Assembly (NCBI GenBank): GCA_020536535.1
Contig: JAHLWZ010000660.1
Location: 1,225-29,375 of the forward strand
DNA from: Pelomyxa schiedti
Taxonomy: Eukaryota > Evosea > Pelobiontida > Pelomyxidae
Direction: 5' to 3'
Length of the DNA stretch: 28,151 nucleotides
Part shown: piece by piece, positions 9,785-21,300 of the stretch
How the letters are laid out: each line of letters opens with the position of its first letter
Position numbering within the stretch: position 1 is the first letter of the stretch
Program-made: the position numbers and the translations under genes
The notes under the pieces: model-generated
What the model was told of the DNA's origin: nothing
What the model saw: only the letters and a program-made list of their open reading frames with translations
The model's database searches: none

Positions 9785-12015
9785 CTACACTTTTACATGC
9801 CTGTACAAAATAGCAGAGGGAGTGAGTGGTGATGTTGGGCGTGGGTAGTGTACTGTGACATAAGGGAACCTGGGGAATTTGAGAGGAGGGACCCGTGGCC
9901 TGCGTCTTTTAGGTCGTCCCTCTGGTGATGGGCTCTGTGATGCTGTTAATGTTGTGGTTAATGTGGCTGTGGCTGTGGCGTCTGCTTCGCAAGAGGCTTG
10001 GTGTTTCTCTAGTGCTTGGGTTGTGATTGGTGCGGTTCTCTTTGGCGGTGGACGTGATGCTTGTTTGAGATGTGGTTTGTTTTGTGGGAGGTTGGCTTTT
10101 GGTTCTGCCGGTGGTGGCCGCCTTGCTGGCACTTGATTGTTTTTATTGCTTGTGGTGGTGTGTGTAGTGCCTGTATTGGACTTTACCGGTTGTGTTGCTT
10201 TTGCTGGTAATGAGTGTCCTGGAGGAACTTTGGCGGGTACGGAAGAGTTGGGTTTCGGAACATCATTTCTGCTTCTTGGAGGTTTTTGGTCTGCAGTAAC
10301 TGTGGCAGGGTGTGAAGCGGCTGTGGGGTGGTGGTCACGTGCTGGAATACTACTGTGAGTAGTTTTATTAGGAAGGGGTTTCTGTGCTGGTTTTGGGTAT
10401 TGCCCCAATTGACTGTGACTTTGTACAGGCTTCTGCGACTGAATTGCTGATGTTGAGTGTGTGTTTGTGGGGAAATTTTGCCGTCTTATCTGCGTTTGGG
10501 CGGGAAGGGGCCCTGCTGTTCGCACTGGTGGAATCACTGCTCTGTGTGGGGGTTGTGCTTGAATGTGTTGGTCCACATGCGAAGCGGGTGGTACTTTCTT
10601 GACCTGGGATTCAGTAATGGGTTTGGTGGACACAGCAGTTTGATTTGTATGGGAACCATTGTGGGTAGAGGAAATAGCGGAAGGCTTATTTCCTGGAGGT
10701 AATTTGGTAGATACACTATGATGAGTAGACGGTACAGTTTTAAGGGGGGTTGCAGTTTGCTTCATGGTTGTGGGTGGCGGCTTTGTAGCAGAGGCACTTG
10801 GCTTAATCTGTGGCCTTGATGATGTTGCTAACACAGATTTACTAGAAGGTTTGAGATTGCTAGTTGTGGAAATGCTTTTTGTGGTACTTGTGGTGGTCGA
10901 GGTACTTGCCTTAGTGGCAAGTGCATCCTCTTTGTTGTAAGCTCCTCTTGTATTTTCATGTGTAGGGTTTAGGTGTTCTTTATGTTGAGTAGAAGCTGCA
11001 GCTGATTTAATGAAAGATGGTGATGTGGGGCGTACACTTGCAGGAGCACCAACGTTAGGAACAGTGAGTCCAGGATTCGCCGTCCCAGCTGCCTGCCGGC
11101 TAGAGGGAATAACTGACGGGTGCGAATAGGTTCTATTATGTGCCAAGTGAACAGAAGTTGTATTTGTCTTGGTACGTGTGCTGGTAGGTGTTGGAGAAGG
11201 TTCACCCAGACGACTGGGTGAAAGAGATTTTGTTGAAATAACGGAAACTGAGAGGTGCTCTGAGGAGGTTTCTTTTTCTGTCTGATTGCTAACTTTTGAA
11301 GGGACATGCTTGATTGGCGCTGACAAAGTATGGTGGTGTGTGTGGGAGGCTACCCTACTTTGATTCTGTGTTGACCCTGACCCTTTGGCATTCGATGACG
11401 AGTCGTGGGCCACATAACTGTTGGTAGTAGTAGTAGTTGCGGAAATTGCAGAACTAGTTACAGTCTCAGTTTTCACATTCTCTATTGCCCCACAATCCAG
11501 TTCAGTGGCTTTTGGGTTGCCTTGCACCGCTGCCCGCTGGTTCTGGTTCTGGTGATGAATGTGCTGATGCTGGCGCTGGTTATGCTGGTGGTGATGTGTC
11601 TTTGGCAAAGGAGCTGTCACAGATGGATCACCGCTGACCTTAACCTTTGCATCCCCCGCAGTTGCACAAATTGCCACGTCACCCACATCTGCGCCAGCAC
11701 AATCCCCATCTCCTCCCGTGGTATGTTTCTCGTGGTGAGAAACAGACGTCGTACTATGCTCGACTGCGGTCGTGGTAGTCGTACACGTGGTAGTCGTAGT
11801 CGCCTCGTGCATTACGATCACGGCCCTAGGTTGTTGCGCTGTTACGCTGTTGTCGGCTGAGATCTGCTCTTGCTGCTGTGGTTGTTGTTGTACGACACCG
11901 TTGTGGCCCCCCGGATCTACGACTACGCCACCTCCTTCCTAGTCATTTTCTTTAAATGAAACGAACTAATAGGAGAAGCGAAGAAAAAAAAAACCTCGGG
12001 GTTCGGCACCTCCAT
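9785..12015 (-). CDS. Large Thr/Ser/Pro/His/Gln-rich low-complexity protein
   Basis: Predicted 724 residues. Exon 1 is tiny (12015-11995, MEVPNPE) and is followed by a 56-nt intron whose donor is GAG|GTTTTT and acceptor is ACTAG; exon 2 is 11938-9785. The phase-0 join removes an in-frame stop and extends the open frame from GEGGGVVV-type sequence into the Gln-rich start. The body has Thr runs, His-Gln repeats and hundreds of residues of Ser/Thr/Pro/Lys without a visible fold. The last 60 residues differ: basic GRPKRRRPR, a likely nuclear localisation signal, then a compact aromatic/Pro segment (PLKFPRFPYVTVHYPRP) that may be the conserved functional end. Function unknown. It converges with the AFF-like gene (143 nt between stops). 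Confidence 0.7.
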
Positions 12016-12280
12016 TCGTTTTTTCGTTTTATTTGTATCGTTTCTCTTATTTTTATTCTTCTTATTGCTTGCTCCCTTTTTTTAAATTTTATTTTTCGTA
12101 CCAGCGTGAGAATCTGTTTTTTTTTTGGGGTCGTTCTCACGCGTTGGGCAACGGGTTTGTGCCAATCTCATCATTTTTGGGCTGCAAGAGTCTCGGGCTC
12201 GAGAGGTAAAAAGGGAGTTGATGATGGGAAGCTGCGGAATTGTGTTTCAATGGGAGAGGGGAGGCTGTACTGCGTGGTGT
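12016..12280. other. Gap between two minus-strand genes, with a perfect inverted repeat
   Basis: This region holds the 3' flank of the kelch-BTB gene and the promoter of the low-complexity gene. GCGTGAGAA at 12104-12112 is exactly mirrored by TTCTCACGC at 12134-12142, with a 21-nt T-rich loop. It could be a palindromic protein-binding site or a hairpin in the downstream leader. Otherwise the stretch is AT-rich with T-runs and I see no gene. Confidence 0.4.
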
Positions 12281-14691
12281 TCAACCAGAGCCATTCTTAT
12301 CGGTGCCTGGTTTTGTTTGTGATTGTGATTGTGTTGTAGGAGCTGGTGTTGGTGTTGGTGTTGTTATGGGTGCGGTTGGCTTTGATTGCACTTGGGTGGA
12401 CAGTGAGGCCGGTGATTGTGGTTGTTGTGATTGGGATGTGGATGGGGATGTTGTGGTGGTTTGAGAGGGGCTGCTGGGGGCCATGGCGGAGAAAGCTGGA
12501 AGGTGCTTGCACACGAGTTCTTTCTCTTCCGGGGATAGTTCGGCTAGTGCACTCTCGGCGACGGGGTCTGGGTAGCTGGCTAGCCAGTTCAGGCACACAA
12601 CTTGAAGCGATTTGCGGCACAGCGTAAACGCGGAGTGAATCACCTGAAGAACAACCATGACGTCGGTTGCGACGTGTACTCGGCTGAGTAATACTGGTCA
12701 AGAGTCAGTGGAGTCACACAATTCGGGTCTGGTTGGGAAACTTTACCTTGCTCGCATATTCTCACAAGTTGTTGCATGTTGTACATTTGGGCAACCTCCA
12801 GAAGTTCAAGGTTATCAGAAATATCTTCTTCTTCGAGACGCTCAAGTTTTCCAGTGTAGATAAATTCAAGCACCCTGAGAAATGCTATCATTTTGTTAAG
12901 CAGTAAGGAAAAAAAAAAGTGGAGGGGCTTACCTTTCTTAGAGACGTTTTCTATCGTTATTTCACTTGCAAAGTGTTCAAGGCAGGGTCCACAGAACATG
13001 GTCCGAAAATAATCACTGCTACGAGCTGCCAGAATTGCTTTGTGCGCGCACACCTGCCCTCCTTGTGCAAATGAGCCGGCAAGAAGAGATTTGTTACCAA
13101 CCTTCAACTAGGAACACGATATCTGGAAACATAGCTTTGTTGTTCAATAGGGTTCTTAAGTCCTGGGAGAGTGTGCCAGGTAACGATGGAAGACGAGGAA
13201 TGGTGAATGGTGTAATTGCTACTACTTCATCAGAGAAAGAGCGTGTGGAATTAGACTTATTAACAATGCAGCCTCCAAAAACAAACATTGTCTTGCCATA
13301 GAAGAAGGCACTATGCCTACGATAGAGTGAGTAGAATGTCGCATTCTAAAAATTTTACCCGTATCTTGGTGCTGGGGGTTCAACTGCAGTTGCGTTATAC
13401 CAGGTGTTTGTTTGTGTGCAGAAAACAAGGACATCTGAAAACGATTGGAACTTTCCATCACCAGAGCCTCCAAAAACGTATACGTTAGTTCCATGTACTG
13501 CAGCACTGTGGCTGTGCCTCCCTGTGGGTTTTTCCCCCAAAGTGGTAGGCTTATGCCACTCCTTTGTTGCTAGAGAGTGTCAAAGAGTTGTAATGGAATG
13601 TTAGACACTCACTTGTATCGAAGACATACACGTCATTGAAGACTATGCTTCCATTGGTTCCACAAATAAGATATAATTTCGACCCAACAGATGATAATGT
13701 ACCCCACGCACGAGGAGAGGGAATATCCCCAGTTGCATTAATTTTGGTCCATTCATGCGATTCTACAAGGTGTGAATGCCATGATAAAATTGAGTTTGTA
13801 CCTGTGTTGAAGGTATGTAATTCATTAAAGTAGTTCCCCTTTCCAGCGTCACCACCAAAGCAGTAGATATTTGCTCCTACTACAGCAACCATGTGAGCTG
13901 CTCGGGCCGTGGGACCCTCACTGCTTACAGTCTAAGGATGAGTAAGGAATGTAGAGATGTAGGAAAAGAACGCGTGCCGTATGTGGGGGTTTCGAGTCAG
14001 GAACATAAAGGGTGACATCTTGTGAGAAGTGAGTGGTTTTTTAAAACTAAACTAAATTCACCAGCAGGAAACGCAATAACTCCGCGTAAGTAATTTCTTT
14101 CGTGAGCTCCTGCCACAATATATACGTAATCGCCAATTGCCGAAGTTGTGTGAGCATAACGGGGTCGTATCATGTTGTTCATGAAATATATCCAAGCCCT
14201 TTTTTCTGGAAAAAGGAGACAATCAATAAGCTGCAAGGTTGAGCCCATGGATTTACCACAATCAAAAATGCACAGGTCGTCGTAGTAGCTGTAGCCGCTG
14301 TATCCGCCAGACATGAACACGTACTAATTCACTAGGGTCACCAAAACATAAAGAAAATCATGTGGTGAAAGTGCAAGTGCAACTGCAAGTGAAAGTAAAA
14401 GTGGGAAAAAAAACGCGAGGGCTCACTCTGTCATGAACCAAGCATGACGACTGCCAACATCTACCCGGAGGTTGCTTGGTCAGTCCCAAAAGTTCCCACT
14501 GAATAGAATCTATCCAGGGAGGGGAAGAAGAAAGAAAAACCAAAAAAAAAAAAAAAAGGGTTAGGTTGCAACGGCAACGCTTGTCGGGGAGCATCGACGT
14601 AGTAGGTAGTAGATGAAGTAGGGCGAGTGACGATTGTGGGATGTGTTGCACATCACTTACGCTCAATCACAATTTCTGGAGACCCCAACAT
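12281..14691 (-). CDS. Kelch-repeat plus BTB/POZ protein (LZTR1-like order)
   Basis: Predicted 574 residues from 11 exons: 14691-14661, 14509-14427, 14323-14257, 14205-14048, 13931-13802, 13762-13613, 13569-13359, 13316-13102, 13061-12933, 12884-12747 and 12693-12281; every phase agrees. Kelch blades fill about residues 15-345, each with the PRxxH/Gly-Gly pattern: PRYAHTTSAIGDYVYIVAG, ARAAHMVAVVGANIYCFGG, GRHSHSAAVHGTNVYVFGG, PRYGHSAFFYGKTMFVFGG. BTB follows (FPDIVFLVEGGQVCAHKAI ... RSSDYFRTMF ... EFIYTGKLE), then a BACK-like helical segment (residues about 438-500) and a Ser/Thr/Gln/Pro tail. BTB proteins of this kind recruit CUL3 ubiquitin ligase, and the kelch propeller picks the substrate. 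Kelch before BTB is the order seen in LZTR1, rather than the BTB-BACK-kelch order of KLHL proteins. The exon 4 donor could also be GTTATT further upstream. Confidence 0.85.
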
Positions 14692-14912
14692 CTCCTTCGC
14701 TTATCCGTTTTATTTCCCCTTCTTTTCACTTTTCTGACAACAAATCAAATCACCATTTTTTTGGTGTCAATACTTCTCTCGGAACACAAGTTGTGTGGGC
14801 AATTAGCTACCTAACTGGTTGGTATGTGACTTGGGTGGAGTTGGGAGGAATTTGAATCATTTAGGGAACTTGCAGAAGGGAAACAGGGATAGGAAATGGG
14901 GTCCATGGTCCA
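14692..14912. other. Short gap between RasGEF and kelch-BTB genes
   Basis: The two genes run head to tail on the minus strand with 220 nt between the RasGEF stop (TAG, 14913) and the kelch-BTB start codon. A T-rich, pyrimidine-rich stretch lies next to the kelch-BTB start. No gene was seen. Confidence 0.4.
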
Positions 14913-17140
14913 CTAACTGGTGGAACTGCTGGGTCCGGGAGGTTCCCGGATAAAGGATAGTTGTAGTAGGGACTCGTCTGGTGATTCTTGGACTTGCGAA
15001 TTCACCCACTGGTCTATAGAAACCAGGCAGGGTTCATTGGGTGTGAACTTGTAGGTGGATTGCTGTAGGTCTTGAATATCCAGAATGTGGTTGGAAAGCT
15101 GTGCGAACTTGATAAAGTTGAAGTATTCACATGTGTCATTGCGGTAGTAACTGGGGTTTCCATCTTCTAGGAAGACAAAATCAACCAGCCGTATTCCTTG
15201 GAGAGTTGTGAAAAATTGAGAGGGGAGAGTAGTGATACCAATGTAGGGTATGAATGGGCTGACTCTGTCGTGATGGAGCTCGAGTTTTCTATACAGTATG
15301 AACCCTGCTTTTGGCGAGAGCGTGTTCAAGTGGTCCTCAAGCAAATCACGTTTTTTCTTGGAAACCTGAGGAATGATGTCAAGGAGAAGAAAGCCACTGT
15401 AAATGAAAATACCAAGTCCCAGGTAGCTTTGAGGCGAACTATGGCACTATGATTGAGCCCGCATGCAACCGCACCCAGGCAGTGAAAATTCTTCAGTTCC
15501 CGTAATGCATTTGCCAGCTCAATCATCTTGCACAGTAAACTCGCGCGCTTTTTTACTTCTGGCCTGCTCAGAATAGCAGCTGAGACAGCCACTGATAACT
15601 GTGGTGGACTTAGTGCAGGGACATAAGGAAGATGGAAAAACCTTATTGAAATTGCTGATTAATTTACATATTCCAGGGGTTACTTTTTCTTTGGAGGGTA
15701 AAGTCCCTTGCAACGAACCCCATCTTATGAATTCACGAGGGTTAATTGTAGACCATATGTGCCAGACAAGCAACGTAAGCTGCTCAGCGATAAGTCTAGG
15801 TGATACAGTTTCAAGAAAGTCTGTTCCAGATGCTGAAGGGAGCGTTTCAGATGCTGGTACAGTGGGAGTGTGTAGTGCTATGATAGGAGGTGACACAGGC
15901 GAACAAATTCGAAATCTACCACTAGTGAGAAAATGTGTGCAAAGTTAAGGGGAGGAAACTACCGTTGTGATATAAATTGTGACATGCTATTTTTAATGTG
16001 AGGTGAAGGTATTTGAGAAATAAATTTTTTGAGTGCCAAAAAAGTAGGAGGCGTGGGTGGTTTCAGGAAGCGTATAAGATGAACCAAAACTGTGTGTGGG
16101 AGAGCACCAAGGGCCGAAGAGGCTCCAAGTCTGGGTAACTGCACAAACATAAGAGCAGTGGCGGCCTTTGACCACTTCAGTAATGCTGTCTCATTTTCAT
16201 AGGTTTCTATAATATAAAAATCTAGTAAGTAATTGTAGTGATATGAAGCAGGAAGAAAACCAACATTAAGTGTTAACAACCTGGGTAGAAATCTTGAGGA
16301 AGAATAGTCACCCACCTGCGAACAATATTGACAACTCTGAATCTGGTTTAGGTCTTCTCTAAAAAGAAAGAGTTTTAACAAACCTTAGACGGTCCTCATC
16401 ACACTTGGCTAGTCTAACAAAATTCAGGGAGGATGTTAGTATCAAACTCAGGGCTTAAAACACCAACAAAAAAAAAAAAAACCCCCTTTTGATTTGAGTT
16501 ATACATACTCCAAATGAGATAAGAACAAACGCAGAAGCTGGTCAGTAGTGATAAACGAAGTATGTGATATCAAAAACTGAATGATATATTCACCACTTGG
16601 TGACCACCACTCCTCTGTCCCACAATTGCATTCACAGCTCTCCGCCTCCCGGCAAACAACCACCTCAGGCGAGCCCCCCAACCCCAACCCACAATTGGGG
16701 TTCGCGGTCGCCACCGACGCCAAATCGGTCCTCGCCGCCTCTCGAGTCCTAGGCGTGGACCTGCTGCGCGAGCCGGAGCTGCCACCAGAGGCCGGCCTTA
16801 TGGGAACGGAGTTGTCAGGCACCACGAGGACGGCGCCGCCGCCGCAGGGCTGCCGTATGTTGCGGGGCTCGGGGGCAGCGAGGCCCGGGGGGAGGCAGGA
16901 GCAGCAGAGGCGGTGGGCCCGCACCCGCGAGTGGGCGCAGCGGGCCAGGGCGTCCGCGGTCCCCACGGCGACGAGGAGGGGCTCCGAGGTTGGGGGCGCC
17001 GCCGCGGCCGCGGCCGCCCCGCCTACGCCGCCCGGGGGCGCTGCGGACGCCCGCTTCTTGTCCTGGTAGCGGGTACAGAGGGAGAACGGCAACGGTTGGC
17101 GACGGAAGAACACCTGGCCTGTGTCGTCAACAAACTCCAT
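14913..17140 (-). CDS. Ras-family guanine nucleotide exchange factor (RasGEF/CDC25 domain)
   Basis: RasGEFs load GTP on Ras or Rap at membranes. Model: exons 17140-16505, 16358-16316, 16206-15963, 15915-15642, 15598-15413 and 15365-14913, 611 residues. The start has a good context (CCTCCCATGG). Residues about 185-215 (GEYIIQFLISHTSFITTDQLL) look like the start of a RasGEF_N segment. The catalytic CDC25 domain runs from about 350 to 590: LIAEQLTLLVWHIWSTI; RASLLCKMIELANALRELKN; a conserved LNHSAIVRLKATW; PFIPYIGI; and LVDFVFLEDGNPSYY with NFIKFAQLSNHI. These are the hallmark motifs, including the helical-hairpin segment. The N-terminal 180 residues are an Ala/Pro/Ser/Arg-rich disordered linker encoded by unusually GC-rich DNA. 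Intron 1 is about 146 nt and may hide a small extra exon (CDEDRLR). Confidence 0.85.
16640..17080. other. GC-rich island inside the RasGEF first exon
   Basis: About 440 nt are strikingly richer in G and C than the flanks, with runs such as GCCGCGGCCGCGGCC and a CCCGGG. It encodes an Ala/Pro/Ser-rich linker (seven Ala in a row) on the minus strand. The flanking exon ends and all neighbouring genes use far more A/T-ending codons. The plus strand also has a long open frame here, a by-product of the lack of A/T-rich stops. Confidence 0.7.
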
Positions 17141-18320
17141 GGGAGGGATCTCTTACGAAAAAGAGTCGTTTGGGTCCGTTGTTGTCAAGACCTAGGAACG
17201 GAACCGGCTACAGTCGCTGCTTGATAACATCATCTAGTACTGTTCGAGGCGTTTGAGGTACAAGGGAGGTTTAGGGGATCTGCAAGATATGGAAGGTATC
17301 TGTTTGGTTTTTTTTCAGATAGTGCAGAGGAACAGGGCTGTCCCACAACAAGTGAACAGGCAATCACTGAGAACAGGGCAGCTCCTCAAGTCAATGTGCA
17401 AAAAAAGAGTTGAACCAACAGTAAGGCTAGACATCACAGGAGATGCAGTGGTGGGATGTCACAGGCTATCAAAACCAATTCTCATCAAAGACACCAACTA
17501 GACTAGTTACAATGCCACCTATCCTCTCCCACATACATCTGAAAGAGCAAGACTCCACCATCACTACCCCAGAAATTCTCTCCTCAATCTTGAACCATGC
17601 TCTTTTTTTCCACGAACATGAAAGACATAACATAACTTGAACTGCAGCTGAACCCACTGAAGTTTTAGTTGTGTGGGCTTACCTATTGCAGTTCAAAATA
17701 ATACAGGTGACACCTCCTGGATGAGAGAAGAACTCTTAGTTATTCTAGGGATAAAAAGAGTGTAACATCTCACAACTTCTGACAAGTCTATGTAGCTTTT
17801 TTGGAAGAACAATTGCACCAGTTTAAGAAACCCAGTTAACAGTTTACCAAACCCAGTTAAATTACACCATTACTTTCAGAATTAGCTCTATTGGTTTGTG
17901 GTGTTGGACAACAGAAGCTGACTGTGAGGTGTTCTCCTGGGAGGTATATACATACAACTTCTACCACATTGCTCTTGCCCCTGCTCTGACAGAGAAGCTT
18001 GTCTTCATCCACAACAACTTTGAGAAAATGTTTAATTACAAGCCACTCCCTCAAGCACCACCTTCAACACAAGAGAAAACCCATTTACCCAGTTAACAAA
18101 ACCCAGTTAATGGTACTCAGTCTAAGGTACAAAACACAGTTACCAAGTCAAAAGTTTAAACTGGGTAAATGACAGAGACATGAGTCTCAATCATTTTGGG
18201 GCACTCGTGTCGAAGGATCAAAACCCAAGGTTGTGGGGGGGTTCTTTCTTCTTTTTCGGTGTTGAAGTCGTTTGATCGCGGTGATCATTAAAGGAAAGGA
18301 ATCTCGAATTAACAGTCACG
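17141..18320. other. Gene-poor region with scattered open pieces, function unresolved
   Basis: The longest stretch without a firm gene. It holds the RasGEF promoter on the left and the PPC-gene promoter on the right. Some plus-strand pieces look translated: SAEEQGCPTTSEQAITENR after a T-rich acceptor ending at 17318, WWDVTGYQNQFSSKTPTRLV (17446-), EVLVVWAYLLQFKIIQ (about 17660) and TEKLVFIHNNFEKMFNYK (about 17990). I could not chain them into one in-phase gene without stops or missing donors. A small multi-exon gene, a decayed gene or a decayed mobile element are all possible. A repeat cluster occupies 17815-18175. Confidence 0.35.
17815..18175. repeat. Cluster of AACCCAGTTAA-type direct repeats with an inverted copy
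   Basis: Near-identical copies of AAACCCAGTTAA occur at 17828-17840, 17849-17860, 18084-18096 and 18098-18110, with weaker copies at 17818-17827 and 18131-18144. The segment 18154-18170 (GTTTAAACTGGGTAAAT) is the same motif inverted. CATTTACCCAGTTAAC near 18082 can therefore pair with it across a loop of about 60 nt. The arrangement of motif groups at two ends about 230 nt apart, with an inverted member at the right end, is compatible with a miniature inverted-repeat element or a multi-site protein-binding region. No target-site duplication was established. Confidence 0.55.
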
Positions 18321-21300
18321 ATGGGGGTGCTCCTGGTGGCTGTGTCTTTGTCGGCGTGGATTGCAGTAGTTATGGGGAACAACGACTGCGGATCTGCAAT
18401 TGCCATTTCGCCACTTCCGTTCGTTTACGAGGGATCCGTTGACACCGTGTCCACCGACATTTTTTGTGTGCAGAGTTACACAACTCAAGGTACATTCGGA
18501 CTGCACTTGGGAGCCTCTTTTTTTGTTTTTTTTTTTTTTTTGTTGTTGTTGTTGTTGTTGCTGTTGTTGTTGGCAACTCTAAGTAATAATGAACGGTCAT
18601 AGAAAATTGTAAAAATTCTGGTCTCTTAAAGTTGCGCCGTTTCATTTTGATTTTAGGAATGTGGTTTAGTTACACTGCCAGTGAGGCGACTAGACTTTCA
18701 GCCTCCACGTGTTTTCCTGAACCAGTATTAGCACCATATTTGGCAGTGGCACACGAATGTGGCGGTCATACCGCGAATGATTGTGAAACTGTTACAAATA
18801 GAGACTGCACACAGGGTCGAGTTGGGGTTGCTGCTCAGTGGATAGTAGAGGCGGGTGAGACGTCATGGTTGTATGTCACCTTTGACGACTACTACATGGC
18901 GTCTTTGGGAGCATTCACACTGACAGTTCAGAAAGGTATGAAAAGAGAAGTGAGAAAAATAGCCTCATTTTTGGTAAGTGGAGGACTATGTTGGAAATAC
19001 TTGTTCGGAGGCGATTTCAATTACTGAGATTCCATTTTACTTTCTTGGCAATACTGAAAATCAACTCAGTTCTCAGTTCTCGTGTCCAGATACAACAGTT
19101 TCCAAAGGTACTGCATCTGCCCGATACAGAAGAGCACTCATTTTCTAAGGGATGTGGTTTACCTGGACACCAAGCACCACTTCTATGGTGATGATATCTA
19201 CATGCAATGCAGACACCACTTTCGATACCACTATTTATGTATTCACATCTTGCGACGCGGGCAGTGGTGAAGACTGCGTTACTTTCAGTAACGAATTTTG
19301 TTCATTCCACTTTGGAGGGCAGCTCATATGGAATGCCATCCAAAATACGCAGTACTACATCCTGATCAGTGGAGATGATACACAAGGAAGCTTTGGGCTT
19401 AACCTTCAAGGTAGTTACCTGGAAGGCATACATATTAAATCGTAATAGCTGTTGAAAGCCATTGCGATACTGCACTCTCGATACCGGAGTTACCGTTCTC
19501 TCACACTGATTACACTGATTCACTTGACTATGCTTTATTTTCTTGCCCATCATTCGAGGCCCACAAAGGTCTTTTATACTTAATCTATCTCTCTATACTA
19601 ACCCTCACCTCATTTAAGGCCAGTGGTTTACCTATACCACGGTCTCCACTGCAACACTTGTAGCAATGACCTGCAGTGAGGCAACCAATTTTAATACCGA
19701 TATATTCATCTTCAATTCCTGTGACGAATCCGGGGACCAAACTTGCTCTACATTTGAGAAAACCAAATGTAATTATGTTGACTACATGGCCGACTCTGCT
19801 GTTATGGTCAAGTGGGAGGTACAAGCAGGCCAAACGTCATTCATACTTGTGACTGGACAAAATGACGAAGTTGGCAGATTCAATCTCACAGTTTATGAAG
19901 GTTTTCGGCTTGGATTCATTTTTCCATTCACACTTCCAAGATGTACCTGGAAGTTCATGTGCCACTCCAATTCCACTGATAGGTGGCCTGCCAATTATCA
20001 GATATTCAACTACACTTTATGACACACCATCTTCATCACTGTGTGATGACGATGATTCGGTTCAAGGTATTCAATCCATTGCTCTTCCCCTTTCTTATTG
20101 GCACCAGGTTCTTGGTTCTCCTACACTGCAGTTGAAGATGGTTTGCTTTCTGCTTCAACATGCAATGGCACAGGAGTGGATATGTATGCCACTCTGCAAG
20201 TTATGCTTCAGTGTATTAATGGAATCGGTCAGCAATGCATATCAGATATTTTTGGCCACAGCACAACAACTGAAACTGTGTCATGGTGGTCCACAAAAGG
20301 AGAGACATATCTCATTTTTGTTATTTATGAGGGAATTTATGGCCAATCATTTTTTAAGTTGAGCCTTTCTGCAGGTGTGTTGTTCGAGACTATTTAATTC
20401 CCTAACCTTGAAAATACAGTTGAGTATGAGGGGTATAATTGCAGCAGCCCTCTTGCAATAACGGGCATCCCTTTCTCAAGTGAAGTAACCATAAAAACTC
20501 ATGGTAGTTCTCAATTCTTTTGTTCTGCCCCAATTTCTGGTGAAGGTAGACTTTTTACCCTTAGTTTTTTCCTTACTCCTGTATTAGCCATGTGGGTCTC
20601 TTATACTGTACTCAACAACGGGGTTCTTTCTGCTTCTACTTGTGGCAGTGATTCATATGCCTTCGAAATTTATGCATTTGATAATTGCCTCTCCCAGTGC
20701 ATTTCAACAACTTCACTGCACTGCCAGGCAACTACAGGATCAAAAGAGGTGTGGAGAGTATCTCAGGGAGATACTTACATTATAACCGTAGCTCAAAATG
20801 AGCTTTATTCATATACGGAATTTGACTTGAATTTATATGAATGTGAGTGTTTCATTTCCACTGCAGATAGGTCTTTACATTTTTTGCAGATCAAATTGGT
20901 ATTGGTAGTACATGCCATTCCGCTGTAGTCGTAGAAGAACTACCTTTTGTACTAAATGCTACTTTACTTGATCAACCTTCAATTATTATACAATGTGTTG
21001 AAGAAAACCCTGTCTATGGCATTCTTCCATTCCATTCCATTTCTCTCTAATAAACACTAGGTATTTGGCTCTCATTTACTCCTAATGCCAGCATGCTTGT
21101 GTCAGCATCTACCTGTTGCAATACTGGTTATCCAAAAGTTTCGTTGCTCAACTCTTGTGAGGACTACTCCTCTTGCCACCAACCAGATTATACACATGAA
21201 GACCAACTTTCATGGAATTTAATAGAAGGAACCACATATTACTTTCTGATATACTATGAAGACCTCTCTGCAGGGTTGGAAGATTTTGGCTTTGGCATCT

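Noticed and set aside
9879-10602. Plus-strand hydrophobic frames opposite the low-complexity gene
   Set aside because: Antisense of Pro/Thr/His-rich codons reads as Gly/Val/Leu; no start context, splice or domain support.
16581-17256. Plus-strand frames of 162, 103 and 88 codons
   Set aside because: Lie in the GC-rich island where stops are rare; the minus strand carries the RasGEF exon.
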